Source: Deinandra increscens subsp. villosa
Lineage: Eukaryota; Streptophyta; Magnoliopsida; Asterales; Asteraceae
Length of the DNA: 64,000 bases
Direction: 5' to 3'
Assembly: GCA_039602395.1 (NCBI GenBank)
Contig: JBCNJP010000023.1
Span: 26,767,061-26,831,060, forward strand
Under the pieces are notes generated by a model, which was given only the letters and a program-made list of their open reading frames with translations, made no database searches and had not been told where the DNA came from. Made by a program: the position numbers and the translations under genes. Of the stretch, positions 54,357 to 64,000 are shown in pieces; the first letter of the stretch is position 1, and the number at the start of each line of letters is the position of its first letter.

Positions 54357-57300
54357 ATGGCCTTTGACATGTCGAACCTGTCGAGTGTCACTCTGGAAAT
54401 GGACTCTAAAATCGGAACCTCTGCCAGACCACCACGTCTGATGTCTGGCAAGGATTTCATGAGCTGGAAGTATAGGTTCGTCAACTACGTCAATTATAAT
54501 GATGCTAAGATCATGCGATCGATCGAAGTGGGAGACTTTGTCCCATCTACTCCAGGGGAACAGGGTCAACCTCCTATTTCTAAAGCCAAATCTGATTGGA
54601 TTGATGATGATTGGGAAAGGGTTGAACGTGACAGAAAGGCACTGGCTGCCCTGACCATGGCTCTATCCCCTGAAGTTGCTGAAGCTTTCAAAGAATACAC
54701 CTCAGCTAAGACTCTGTGGGATGCCCTTATAGCTGCCTACGAGGGAAATGATGATATGAAAGAATCCCGTAAAGAGAATCTGAGGGAAATGTTCAATGAG
54801 TTTAACTATATCCCTGGAGAAAACATTAAAACTCTACTTCAACGTTTCATCAAGATAGTCACTGGGATGAAAGATGCTGGAGTGACATACACTCAAGTAG
54901 AGGTCAACAGAAAGCTGGTTAACTCTCTTCCACCAAATTGGGACAGCACCATTGAACTGATCGAGAAGACAGTGGAAATGTCCACTTCGTCCCTAAATGA
55001 GCTCATGTCCACCATCAGGGCCTACGAGGAGAAGAAACAGAAGAGGGCAAAAAAAACTAGCAATGGAGCATTAGTGAATCAACTAAACCAAGCATTCATT
55101 TCACAGCCAGCTATCGCTCCAGTTAATCCACCATCAACCCCAATGGGATTCATTGCACAAGCCACTGGGTCAAGTTCATCTGGAAATTCAACCATTGTTT
55201 CTCTGGATGTAAATGCCTTGACTAAAGATCCCAGCTTTGCCCTTGGGGTGGGAATCATGAGTTGCTATCAGGCACTCATAGCAGGTTCCCTTCTTCCCAC
55301 GGATCTATCACCAGATGATGTGAATCAAGTGAACCCCGATGATTTAGAGCGCATGGATATATCTTATCAGATGGGAATGTCTGCCCTACGAGCCAGGCAG
55401 TTCATGGCAAAGAAGGGACACAAGGACTGGAATGGTGGAAAGGGAATAAAGTTGAGTTTTAATAAGGCAAATCTGAGGTGTTACAACTGTAATGAGTATG
55501 GGCATTATGCCAGAGAGTGCATCAAACCAAAAGTGGATAGAGAAGGCAAGGCTGATAACAAGAGTGAGAATATGAAGAAGGAGGCCGGAAAGTATGATAA
55601 GGCACTGGTGGTTCAACATACACCAGGATATGACTGGACATCTCAGGTGGAGGACCTTAGTCTTACACTTGACCATGTGGCCTTGTTAGCTGAAGAGGAA
55701 GCACAGAAAGAAGCAACTGAGGAATTCCATCACGCGTTCATGGCAAACATAACTCCAGGATCCTCCGCAAGCAGCTTTGAGGTATGTCTTAACCCTAAAT
55801 GTCAATCTATTTTAAATGAATCTAAAGAATGGCAAACTAAGTTTTGTAATGAAACATTAAATCGTGAATTTATTGATAGAGAATTAAGGGAATACAAAGG
55901 TAGGAATAAAAACTTAAGTGCGAAACTAGAAGCTGCTAAAATGGACATAAAAAATCTTCAAAGGGACCTGAGTAACAAAACCACATATCTGAGAGTTGCT
56001 AATGAAGAAATTGCCACATTGAAAACTGAACTTGAACAACTTAAAGGGCAATTAGAAACATCGCAAACCAAAGTTGAGCGAAACGATAAGATTGTGTCAG
56101 AAATGATGAAGGCTAGCTCACTTTTCTACAACACAGACGCTCGTATGCGTCATCTAAAAGCCAACTCTGGTTTGGGTCTCGGTACTGAAATAAAAGATGA
56201 AAAGTCCACTCATACAATACCGATGCCCCTGATGCACGAAATGATCTCAGATTATGAGTGTTCCAAGACTAATTTGGATGCTAAAGCTGAGATCGAAAAG
56301 AAATTGGCAGCTTGTCCTATTAAAATTTCTGCTCCTGTTTCTAACCAGACTAACCCTTTTACTTCTTGTGCAGATAAAGGTAAACATGAAGCAAGGGTAG
56401 TAAATTGCAAGGAGTCCACTAAAATTCCCTTGAAGTCCGAAGTTGATTTTTCTGTTAAAAATTCCGATTTTGAGAAAACTGAAACTTTGGTCATGTCTGA
56501 GTCAAACACCTCTAAGTCTTCTGAGTCTAATGTTTGTGCTAAATTTTCTGATTGTGGTGTGTTTAATGTTGGTAAATGTGATTTGAAACCTGTGAAACCC
56601 CTTAGAACCGTTAGAATTTTAAGAAGGGGTAAGGGACCACAAAATGATGTTCCCAAACCCACAGGTGATGTAAAAAAATCTGAGGATAGTGTGAACTGTC
56701 CTATTCAAAATGTGCAGAAAGTACGGGACGCAAAACCGCAGGATTTTGTCCCGTATCAAGAGGTCAATTCTGCATATGACCAATTCAAACCGATACAACG
56801 GGAGTATGTTCTGACCACTAAGCCTCATGGTAAAGCCCTCTGGATCCATAAAAACGCTTCAAAGCCAACGTGGATATCCACTGGGCGGAACCAACCACAG
56901 GCTCCTGTGTATCCAAAGAAACAGTCCTGCCATGTGTGTGGTCAACCAGGACACATGGCAAGAAACTGTCTGCACCGCCCTTATGAGCCCTACTATCCTA
57001 AGAAAGTCCAACAAAAGAATGTCCCTTTGGGCTAAACACATGTTGGCCCAAAGCCCAAAGTTGGACCTTCAAATCTTAAGGTGGAGAAGTTCACATTCCC
57101 ACCATCAAAGGCAGAAATTCATTCTAGGCCTAAGGCAAATACTGCATCGTCAAGCCAAAAGGTGCAGCCAGGCCCACCACATGCCCATAAACAGAGGCCA
57201 AAGCCCAAGTCACCCAAACAGAAACCACAAACTGTGAAAAATAAGGTGAATGACAATGCTGTGAAATCTTCAAAAATGTTCACTAAACCTGCCAGGGCTT

Positions 57301-57674
57301 CTAAACCTTCAAAACATGTCTCTTGCCCTAAGCAGGACTATTTTCAAAAATCACCTGCTCCACCTCAACCTGTTTTCAAAAGGTTTTCTGAAACACCATT
57401 TTTCTTAAAACCTGATTCAATTAATAAGAGGAATGATGAAAGGTGGAATGTCCCGAAAGTTGTTAACTTGTCCTTCAAGCCTAAAGGGGTGTACAAAAAA
57501 CACTCAATGTCTTTTCAAGAGGTCAAAGGGTCTAAATTAAACCAAGATACTCAAAAAGGGCTTGGGAAAGAAAATCACCGCAGTAATGTCAACAATAAAG
57601 ACATTCACAGTCCAATCAAGGACAGACCAGTCTCACCCAGACCAGTTAAGGCCTGGGTACCAAAATCTAACTGA
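54357..57674 (+). pseudogene. gag: Gag of element C
   Basis: The start is taken at ATG 54357 (MAFDMSNLSSVTLEMD). The frame is open further upstream to 54183, but that part is the hairpin array and is unlikely to be coding. Domains: UBN2-type Gag (SWKYRFVNYVNYND, LWDALIAAYEGNDDM, KLVNSLPPNWD), zinc knuckle 1 (CYNCNEYGHYAREC, about residue 380), a coiled coil at about residues 490-590, and zinc knuckle 2 (CHVCGQPGHMARNC, about residue 865). TAA at 57033-57035 interrupts the basic C-terminal tail, which continues in frame to TGA at 57672-57674. A Gln codon was probably lost by C-to-T. Confidence 0.9.
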
Positions 57675-57690
57675 TTTTCTCTGAATGCAG
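57657..57690 (+). promoter_or_regulatory. Gag-pol junction segment with splice-like signals (element C)
   Basis: Thirty-four bases from GTACC to TGCAG, containing CTAAC (branch-point-like), the gag stop and a pyrimidine run. Omitting it would join TGG directly to the protease frame. B has the same arrangement with 34 nt (51959-51926) and E with 35 nt (37700-37734). Confidence 0.4.
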
Positions 57691-60600
57691 GAACAGCCAA
57701 GGAGGCCTGTCAACAACCTATGGTATGCTGACAGTGGTTGTTCCAGGCATATGACGGGGGATATATCCCTTCTACATGACTTGTAGAAATTTGATGGAGG
57801 TTATGTGTCGTTCGCCGGAGGAGTTGGTGGTTATATCAGTCAGAAAGGAACGGTTCGCAATGGTTGTCTCAGCTTCCACGATGTCAATTACATAGAGGAA
57901 TTGAAGCACAGTTTGCTAAGTGTTTCACAGATATGTGATCGGGATTATCCAGTCTTATTCAACAACAAAGAATGTCTCATTCTTAAACCTGGATACTCCA
58001 TTCCCGATGACTGGGTGCTAATGAGAACACCCAGATATGGTAAGTCTTATGTGCTGAACATGCAAAAGCCCCCCACATCTGAGGTGGCCTGCCTCATTTC
58101 TAAGACAGCTGAGAACCATGCACAGCTGTGGCACCGAAGATTGGGGCACATGAATTTGAAGAACCTGAATCGACTTGCCAGAGGAGGGCTTGTCAAAGAT
58201 CTTCCAATTAATGAATTCATTTTGAAGGAGAAATGTGTGGCTTGTGCTAAGGGGAAGCAGCACAAACGCCCACATAAACCGAAGATCTATAGCAGAATCT
58301 CAACACCGCTGGAGCTACTTCACATGGACCTGTTTGGTCCCGTCAGTATGTTAAGCCTTAACCGATGTGCATTCTGTTTAGTTATTACTGATGATTTTTC
58401 TCGTTTCACTTGGGTGTTTTTCTTGTCCAAGAAAAGTGATGTTGCAGGTATTCTTATCGCCTTCATCAAGCTTATTGAAAATAAATTGAAGCACAAAGTG
58501 AAGACCATTAGGAGTGATAATGGCACAGAGTTCAAGAATCAGTCAATCGACAATTTCTGTGCTGATAAGGGGATTGAGCATCAATTCAGTGCTCCCTATA
58601 CACCCCAGCAGAATGGCGTCGCAGAAAGAAGAAACAGAACCCTAATTGAAGCGGCTCGCACCATGTTGTGTGATTCAAAGCTACCAACCATGTTTTTGGG
58701 CGGAAGCAGTTAATACTACTTGTTATGTCCAGAATAGGGTGCTCATCAATAAGCGGCATCAGAAAACGCCATATGAACTAATCTACAATGATAAGCCCAG
58801 AATTGGTCACCTTCGGGCGTTTGGGTGTTTATGCACAGTCTTGGTTAACTCTGATGTTCCTAAATTTGCTGCTAAGGCTGATGAATGTTATTTTGTAGGT
58901 TACTCTGCCAGCTCCGCTTACAGGGTCTTCAACAAAACTACCGGAATTGTGATGGAGTCCACAAATGTGGACTGGTTAGAAGAGAATCCTTCGGATGGCG
59001 GAGTCGGTCCTCCTCAAGCATTCGATTACAATCAATTCTTCCGCCCGTTGGGTTTAGACCCTGTCTTAGCTGAAGAATTTTATGAAGAAACAATTTCAGG
59101 ACCATCTGTCTCACGCTCCATCACGAAGGCTCCCATCCCTGTTCATGTTCCTGCCCCTGTCTCTGCTCCTGTAATAAACCCTACACCAGTACAGGAGACT
59201 GTTGATCCTGTGGAGACTCAAACACAGGAAATAGATGCAGAAGTCGACTCAGCTCCCGACTCTCCTCAAACACTCGGAGTTGATCCTGACAATGAAGCAG
59301 ATACACATGAAGAACCCGATCTATCAAATCTGCCTCCTGAAATTCCAGTTCAAGCAGTTGCGGAGACCAGAATTCAGAAGTACCACCCCCTGGATAACAT
59401 CATTGGTCCCTTAGCATCTGGGGTGGTCACAAGAAGCCAGTCAGGAGACATCAATCATTGCATGTACTCCTGTTTCATCTCACAGATTGAGCCCCCTAAC
59501 ATTACTATGGCCTTGACCGATCCTAGTTGGGTGGAGGCCATGCATGAAGAACTCAATCAATTCTCTCGGCTTCAAGTTTGGAGGTTAGTTGAAAGGCCAG
59601 CTGACAAAAAGGTCATCACTACTCGGTGGCTGTATAAGAACAAAAAGGATGATAACGGTGTGATTGTTAGAAACAAGGCCAGATTGGTGGTTCAAGGCCA
59701 CAAGCAAATTCAAGGTGTGGATTATGATGAAGTGTACGCACCGGTGGCCCGTTTAGAGGCAATACGAGTCTTCTTAGCATATGCTTCATATATGAATTTC
59801 ACGGTCTACCAGTTGGACGTGAAAACTGCTTTCCTATATGCTGAGATGGATGAGGAAGTTTACGTCACTCAACCTCCAGGGTTCATTGATGAGGAGCACC
59901 CGTATCATGTTTACAAGCTTGACAAGGCTTTATATGGGTTGCATCAGGCTCCTCGGTCGTGGTACAAGACTCTGACTGATCATCTTCTTGCTCATGGATA
60001 CACAAGAGGCATTGTTGATCAGACACTTTTCAGAAAGGAGGTTGAGCGTGACATTATCATGGTGCAAGTCTATGTTGATGACATCATCTTCGGATCGACA
60101 AATGAAGACTTGTGCAAAGAATTTGAGAAAGTTATGTGCACAAAATTCGAGATGAGTCAGATGGGCGAGATGGAGTTTTTCCTCGCATTGCAAGTGAAGC
60201 AGAGTGACAGTGGGATACTGATCCATCAAGCTAAATACGTTACTGAGATTTTGGAAAAGTACAAAATGGTGGATGCAAAGCCGGTTTCCACACCCATGGC
60301 AGCAAGACCTGCACTTACCAGGGACCTAGATGGGCAACCAGTAAGCGAGCATATGTACCGGTCCATGATTGGGTCTTTGATGTATCTGACCGCCAGCCGT
60401 CCAGACATCATGCTAGCTGTGTGCCAATGCGCACGCTACCAGGCTAATCCTAAACTCTCTCATCTTTCTGCTGTGAAACGTATTTTTAAATACTTAAAGG
60501 GTCGGCCTCGTCTAGGCCTCTGGTACCCTAAAGAGTCTGGATTTAACTTGTATGCTTTTTCTGACAGTGATTATGGTGGCAATGAGCTTGACAGGAAATC

Positions 60601-61018
60601 CACGTCTGCTGGAGCTCAATTCTTAGGCGACAGGCTGGTGTCTTGGCAAAGTAAGAAACAGCACACGGTGTCTCAGTCGACAGCCGAGGCAGAGTATGTT
60701 GTTGCATCTGCCTGTTGTTCTCAAGTGGTTTGGTTGCAGCATCAGCTGGGAGATTACGGTTTGAATTTTTTTGATACTCCCATTTATTGTGACAATAATG
60801 CTGCTTTGCAAATTGTGAAAAATCCCGTGCAGCACTCTAAAACCAAACACATAGACATCAAAACGCACTTCATTCGGGATTGCTACGACCGACGGCTCAT
60901 TCATTTGGAGAGGGTGGCATCGGATGACAATGTGGCGGACATGTTCACGAAACCCCTTCCAAGTGCAAATTTTGAATTGTGTCTCAAGGGCCTTCGGATG
61001 ATAGCCTTTGATGAGTAG
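57691..61018 (+). pseudogene. pol: Pol of element C: protease, integrase, reverse transcriptase, RNase H
   Basis: The protease starts NNLWYADSGCSRHMTGD. TAG at 57784-57786 (likely CAG to TAG) precedes KFDGGYVSFAGGVGG. Integrase has HRRLGHMN, CVACAKGKQHK, IRSDNGTEF and QQNGVAERRNRTLIEAA. One extra T in a T-run at about 58691-58695 shifts the frame (MFLGGSS in one frame, CFWAEAVNTTC in the other). From there to 61018 the frame is intact: RT with YVDDIIFG at 60071-60094, RNase H with AFSDSDYGG, STAEAEYVV, YCDNNAALQI, and the end MIAFDE. It is close to element B pol. Confidence 0.93.
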
Positions 61019-62380
61019 TCTGGCAGCTTTATCATTTTTTTATTTATTTGTTTCTTTCATTTAAAAATATTAAAAAAATTAAAAAAAAAAGTTATTAAAA
61101 ATACAAAAATAGTGTCCTTTTTCGTTATTTAAAAGAAAAATCTAAAAGCAAGGGGAAGATATAAGAAAATGTCAAGTATTTTCTCTAAAGTGTGTGCTTT
61201 TAAATTTTTTTCTGGTTTTGGGTGACCAGGTGGGACGTGATATAAATTTCCAGGTGTTTGCTGTCTGACACGTGTAAGGTGGAAGTGAAAAGCAGTGATT
61301 CATGGTCGATGTGCTTGGTAGGCTCTGCTGACAATCAATCAAAAGGTATGTTTTATCACAACACTTGAAGATAACGTATGATGCTTGAAAGGGAACACAC
61401 ACTTAGGTTAGCACAATCTCTATTTGACTGCGTATCAGGAATCCTGAGACACACGCCCGATTCTGAGTTTTGACGTTATGCTAAAAAATCCCATTCCCTC
61501 TGCTTTGCGTAAGCAATGACCTAGGAATGTTGTACGTGAGTCAGGACTCCTCTGTTCTGCGAAAGCGGAGACCTGGAACCACCCTGATCCACGTACATTT
61601 TAGATCACATTGTATATATATGTTAAACCAAAAAGATGCCAATGCGCACAATCAAAAGAGACCCTCAAGCGTCCAAAACCCTCAGCCCTTGTCACTGATG
61701 AGAACGTTGTTAAAAATGTTTCAAAAATTCAGCTGACGTTGTATAATATCCATCAAAACCTCCGTGATCTATTCTTTCTTCTCTCAACCCAGTCTGGAGC
61801 ATGATGTTGGGCTTAAGGAAAGGTGTCGTGAAAAATGTTGGACGGAAACCAGATGTGCTTGATAGAATGTACAAATTATACCTAGGACTTATGTGTGTGA
61901 ACTGGATAGATTTTCATAATTAATAAACCTTAAAATATAAATAATGTGATGAAACTGCTTGAGTAAGCGAAAGCGGCATGAGTTTAACGTTGGACCAAAA
62001 TACCGGCAATCGCCTGAACACGCGAAGTAACAGAAGCTGAAAAGGGTTCCTCAGTTATAGACGATCTGGTATGATCCCTGACAATGACTTTTCACTCAAA
62101 TTCCAGTTGGTTAAGTTTTTTTTTGTGATTGTATTTTTTTTCTGTTTATTTTATGTTAACTTCTAATTTTGTGTGGATTGTTTTAATTTTAAGCAAATGT
62201 TGCTAGATCGTAAAACTCTCGGGCTTGACTTCAGGGGAAGTTTTCTAAATTAACAAGATTAAAGATGATGTTTTGTTTTTTCTAATAAAAAATATTATTT
62301 GTTTAAGAGAAAATGAGAATGAGAAAAGTTTTAGGTGGTGTGGGCTCATTTTTAAAAAATTGAGGGGGTGAAGTGAAACA
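61019..62380 (+). other. Conserved post-pol noncoding region of element C
   Basis: Blocks in order: AAAATACAAAAATAGTGT (61100), AAGGGGAAGATATAAG (61149), TGACACGTGTAAGG (61266), GGTAGGCTC (61317), two hairpins (61492-61596), GAGACCCTCAAGCGTCC (61657), CAGTCTGGAGC (61790), and GGCAATCGCC to GAAAAGGGTTCC (62005-62051). The order equals that in E and, inverted, in B. Confidence 0.78.
61492..61596 (+). ncRNA. Paired hairpins in post-pol RNA region (element C)
   Basis: Hairpin 1 (61492-61529): CATTCC/GGAATG stem around CTCTGC-TTTGC-GTAA-GCAA-TGACCT. Hairpin 2 (61532-61596): stems GTACGTG/CACGTAC and TCAGG/CCTGA around CTCTG-TTCTGC-GAAA-GCGGA-GACCT. Both tetraloops (GTAA, GAAA) are of GNRA type. 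Stem sequences differ from E but still pair. Confidence 0.65.
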
Positions 62381-62408
62381 TTTTTTTGAAATTTTTGAAA
62401 CAAAACAA

Positions 62409-62427
62409 GAGGAGCCGCCGGCTCCTC
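62409..62427 (+). other. GC-rich perfect palindrome in leader of C accessory gene
   Basis: GAGGAGCCG and CGGCTCCTC flank a single C. It lies about 300 nt upstream of the accessory ATG, at the start of an ATG-free, CT-rich leader. Confidence 0.55.
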
Positions 62428-62731
62428 TCCCTCTCACCTTCTCATCTTCTTCTTCTTTCTCTCTAAACCCTAACAACCACCCACCTTCACCGATCACCAC
62501 TGTCAACCTCCACCGCCGCTGCCACGCACCACCACCACTACCGCCTACCTCCTACGTCTCAACCACCGTCATCCCCGTCATCATCCATCCATCACCGCAC
62601 CCCCATTCCACCCTGCACCGCCGCCGCTGCCTTTCTCCGATTCCCCTCACTCCGCCACTGTCGCCATCATCAATCACCGGTTCCTCGGTCGGAATCACCT
62701 CAGGAGCACACTCCCGGTGTCAATTTGTACA

Positions 62732-62781
62732 ATGGCACCTCGTTTGAAGCGCATTGCTCGACCCCCTGTTGATCGGCTTGA
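62732..62781 (+). CDS. Exon 1 of C accessory gene
   Basis: ATG 62732 encodes MAPRLKRIARPPVDRL plus two bases and ends at donor TTGA|GTAAGTT. The upstream leader (from about 62400) has no ATG and contains AAACCCTAAC, like plant 5' leaders. Joined to exon 2 the frame reads on as E-DLEFVKDHN, which aligns with EIKFEQDH of B. Confidence 0.6.
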
Positions 62782-63394
62782 GTAAGTTGTTATTTTTGTA
62801 AACTTTGTGGTCGGGAATGAGATAGATGATGGTTTTGGGAGATGCATTTAAGTGAAATAGGGTTTAAAACATGCATTTGTGAGCTTTTCGATTGAGTTGC
62901 AGGTTGGAATGATGAAGAAAGAAGCTTTTCGATCGATTCAGGGACTTTTCGATCAGCCCCTAGTGCTTTTCGATCGTCCCTGATGCTTTTCGATCTCCGA
63001 TAGCCGATGATCTGTGGCTTTTCGATCAGCCCTGTGGCTGTTCGATCAGCCCTGAGGCTTTTCGATCAGGCTGAGGGCTTTTCGATCAAGCCCCCAGTAC
63101 TTTTCGATCGGGGTATAGACTTTTCGATCGAAAGTTACACTTTTCGATCAGAAGCTTGAGCTTCTCGATCAAGATTATACTTTTCGATCAGTATGCTCGG
63201 TAGCCATGACACTTTCCGATCGGAAGGATGCTTTTCGATCGAAAACCCTGTTTTTCGATCGGAAAGGTACCTGATGATATTTTTCAAGGGTTTTCATTCA
63301 ATTTTAAGCTGTTATGCTGTCCATTTGTCAAGAAATCCCTAATCTAATGAATGTTTTGTGTGTTTTGGTTGTTTATCTGTGTTTGTGAGCGCAG
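62782..63394 (+). other. Putative 613-nt intron of C accessory gene carrying the family motif array
   Basis: Donor GTAAGTT and acceptor GTGAGCGCAG|G. The joined exons keep frame and restore the conserved N-terminus. T-rich in part, with about 18 CTTTTCGATC copies between 62885 and 63270. Confidence 0.6.
62885..63270 (+). repeat. CTTTTCGATC motif array inside intron of C accessory gene
   Basis: About 18 copies, mostly in the CTTTTCGATC orientation, with a few inverted (GATCGAAAG, GATCGAAAAC) and CTTCTCGATC variants. It is the same word as the array before gag in this element. Confidence 0.88.
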
Positions 63395-64000
63395 GGATTT
63401 GGAGTTTGTAAAGGATCATAATCAGGTAGCGTATTTACTGGATCCTCCTGCAGAATACAAAGAGAAGTATCTATCGATGATAGCTGGTTTGAAGAAATGT
63501 TGTTTACACTTTGCTCTCACCACAAACCCGGTGATTTGCAAACGAATGCAGCAAGAATTCTGGAATACAGCTTATGTCTCTGATGATGGAAAGAAGATTC
63601 TGGCAAAGATACAAGCAACTGAGATCGTGTTGACTGAAGAAAATTTCAGACAAGCCCTCAGGCTGAAAGATGCTGCTGCTGATTCAACTTTGCTTGACAA
63701 AGAGATGGTGTCCCAGTGTTTGAAGGATATGGGATATATCACAGTTTCTCCTCCTACTATGAAAGCTCTTATTCCACCGTACTGGAGAATGCTGGCACAT
63801 TACTTACAGAAATGTGTCATTGCCAAGAAGAGCTCTACGGATCAGCTGAACCAGGTGCACACCCATGCAATGGTGTCACTAATCAGAGGTGTTCGGTTCA
63901 ACTAGTCTAGAATGATTTTTGAAGACGTGAAGGCTGTTGTGTCAAGAGATAAGAAGTTTGCTGCAGTTCCCAGGTTTATCCAGTCTGTTCTGGATTCAAG
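63395..64000 (+). pseudogene. Exon 2 of C accessory gene (env-position protein), one stop, runs off window
   Basis: The frame begins DLEFVKDHNQVAYLLDPP and shows the domain shared with A and B: MQQEFWNTAYVSD, EIVLTEENFRQALRLKD, LIPPYWRMLAHYLQKC. TAG at 63903-63905, after GVRFN, is probably a Gln codon changed by C-to-T; the frame continues SRMIFEDVKAVVSRDKKF and VPRFIQSVLDS to the end of the window. Function unknown; the 3' part is not visible. Confidence 0.75.

Larger units (their letters stand above)
53076..64000 (+). mobile_element. Element C: nearly complete Sirevirus-like copia with accessory gene, 3' end beyond window
   Basis: 5' LTR, PBS, hairpin-rich leader, gag, pol, conserved noncoding region and an accessory gene with an intron are all in order. 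It is inserted in the opposite orientation in the gag of element B after CCTAC (53071-53075, the expected duplicated site). Few disabling changes are seen: three stops and one frameshift in coding regions. Confidence 0.93.

Noticed and set aside
62373..62747. Plus-strand ORF of 124 codons rich in Pro, Ser and His before the C accessory ATG
   Set aside because: Low-complexity translation of a CT/CCA-rich leader; overlaps the better supported exon 1 in another frame and has no domain.

Overview
This window is a plant nuclear heterochromatin segment made almost entirely of transposable elements, many nested in one another. No intact host gene was recognised. The lineage is most likely Asteraceae: this is an inference from the long Sirevirus-like Ty1/copia elements and from the accessory protein family found 3' of pol (motifs such as FLAHTIMVCLS and FYMYPRF), which I remember as abundant in daisy-family genomes. 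No database was searched.

Layout. 1-8259: element A (+), a copia pol 3' part, an accessory ORF and the 3' LTR. 8260-13135: AT-rich DNA with a foldback/minisatellite element, an unrecognised broken proline-rich ORF and a LINE remnant. 13137-17690: a degenerate endogenous pararetrovirus (-) with capsid C-terminus, protease-RT-RNase H and transactivator, lying between two (TA)n tracts. 18540-21083: element G, a complete gag-only LTR element. 21675-25716: two copies of a MITE set in (TA)n tracts, then a TIR element (I) split by a solo Ty3-like LTR (H', 22326-25033, TSD GTTAT). 26459-31931: element D (+), gag but no pol. 34513-40577: an old LTR (F) split by element E (34762-40411, TSD GTAAG, LTRs of equal length, pol lost). 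40578-40931: a D-type LTR (-). 40964-53075: element B (-), a copia with accessory gene, split by a Ty3-like insertion (H, 47891-50572, TSD ACATT). 53076 to the end: element C (+), nearly full length, inserted in the gag of B and running off the window.

Most notable pattern. Each LTR family has its own short, CpG-containing motif, repeated many times in leaders, LTRs or introns, often as inverted pairs: A CAACCGGAA, B ATCGTAAAC, C CTTTTCGATC, D AGTTCGGA, H AGCGAAACT. Elements A, B and C also carry a related accessory gene downstream of pol. In B and C it looks like an autonomous gene: an ATG-poor leader (with a TATA box in B) and a first intron of about 600 nt that holds the family's motif array. 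This resembles, by analogy only, the VANC/VANDAL sequence-specific anti-silencing systems of Arabidopsis.

A second pattern is structural. The noncoding region after pol (or after gag where pol is lost) in B, C, D and E contains hairpins sharing a CTCTG...GCGT...GACCT core, most capped by GNRA-like tetraloops. Their outer stems differ in sequence but keep pairing. C, D, E and G also show a U5-leader stem that brackets the primer binding site. Most premature stops are explicable as C-to-T changes, as expected of methylated, silenced copies.
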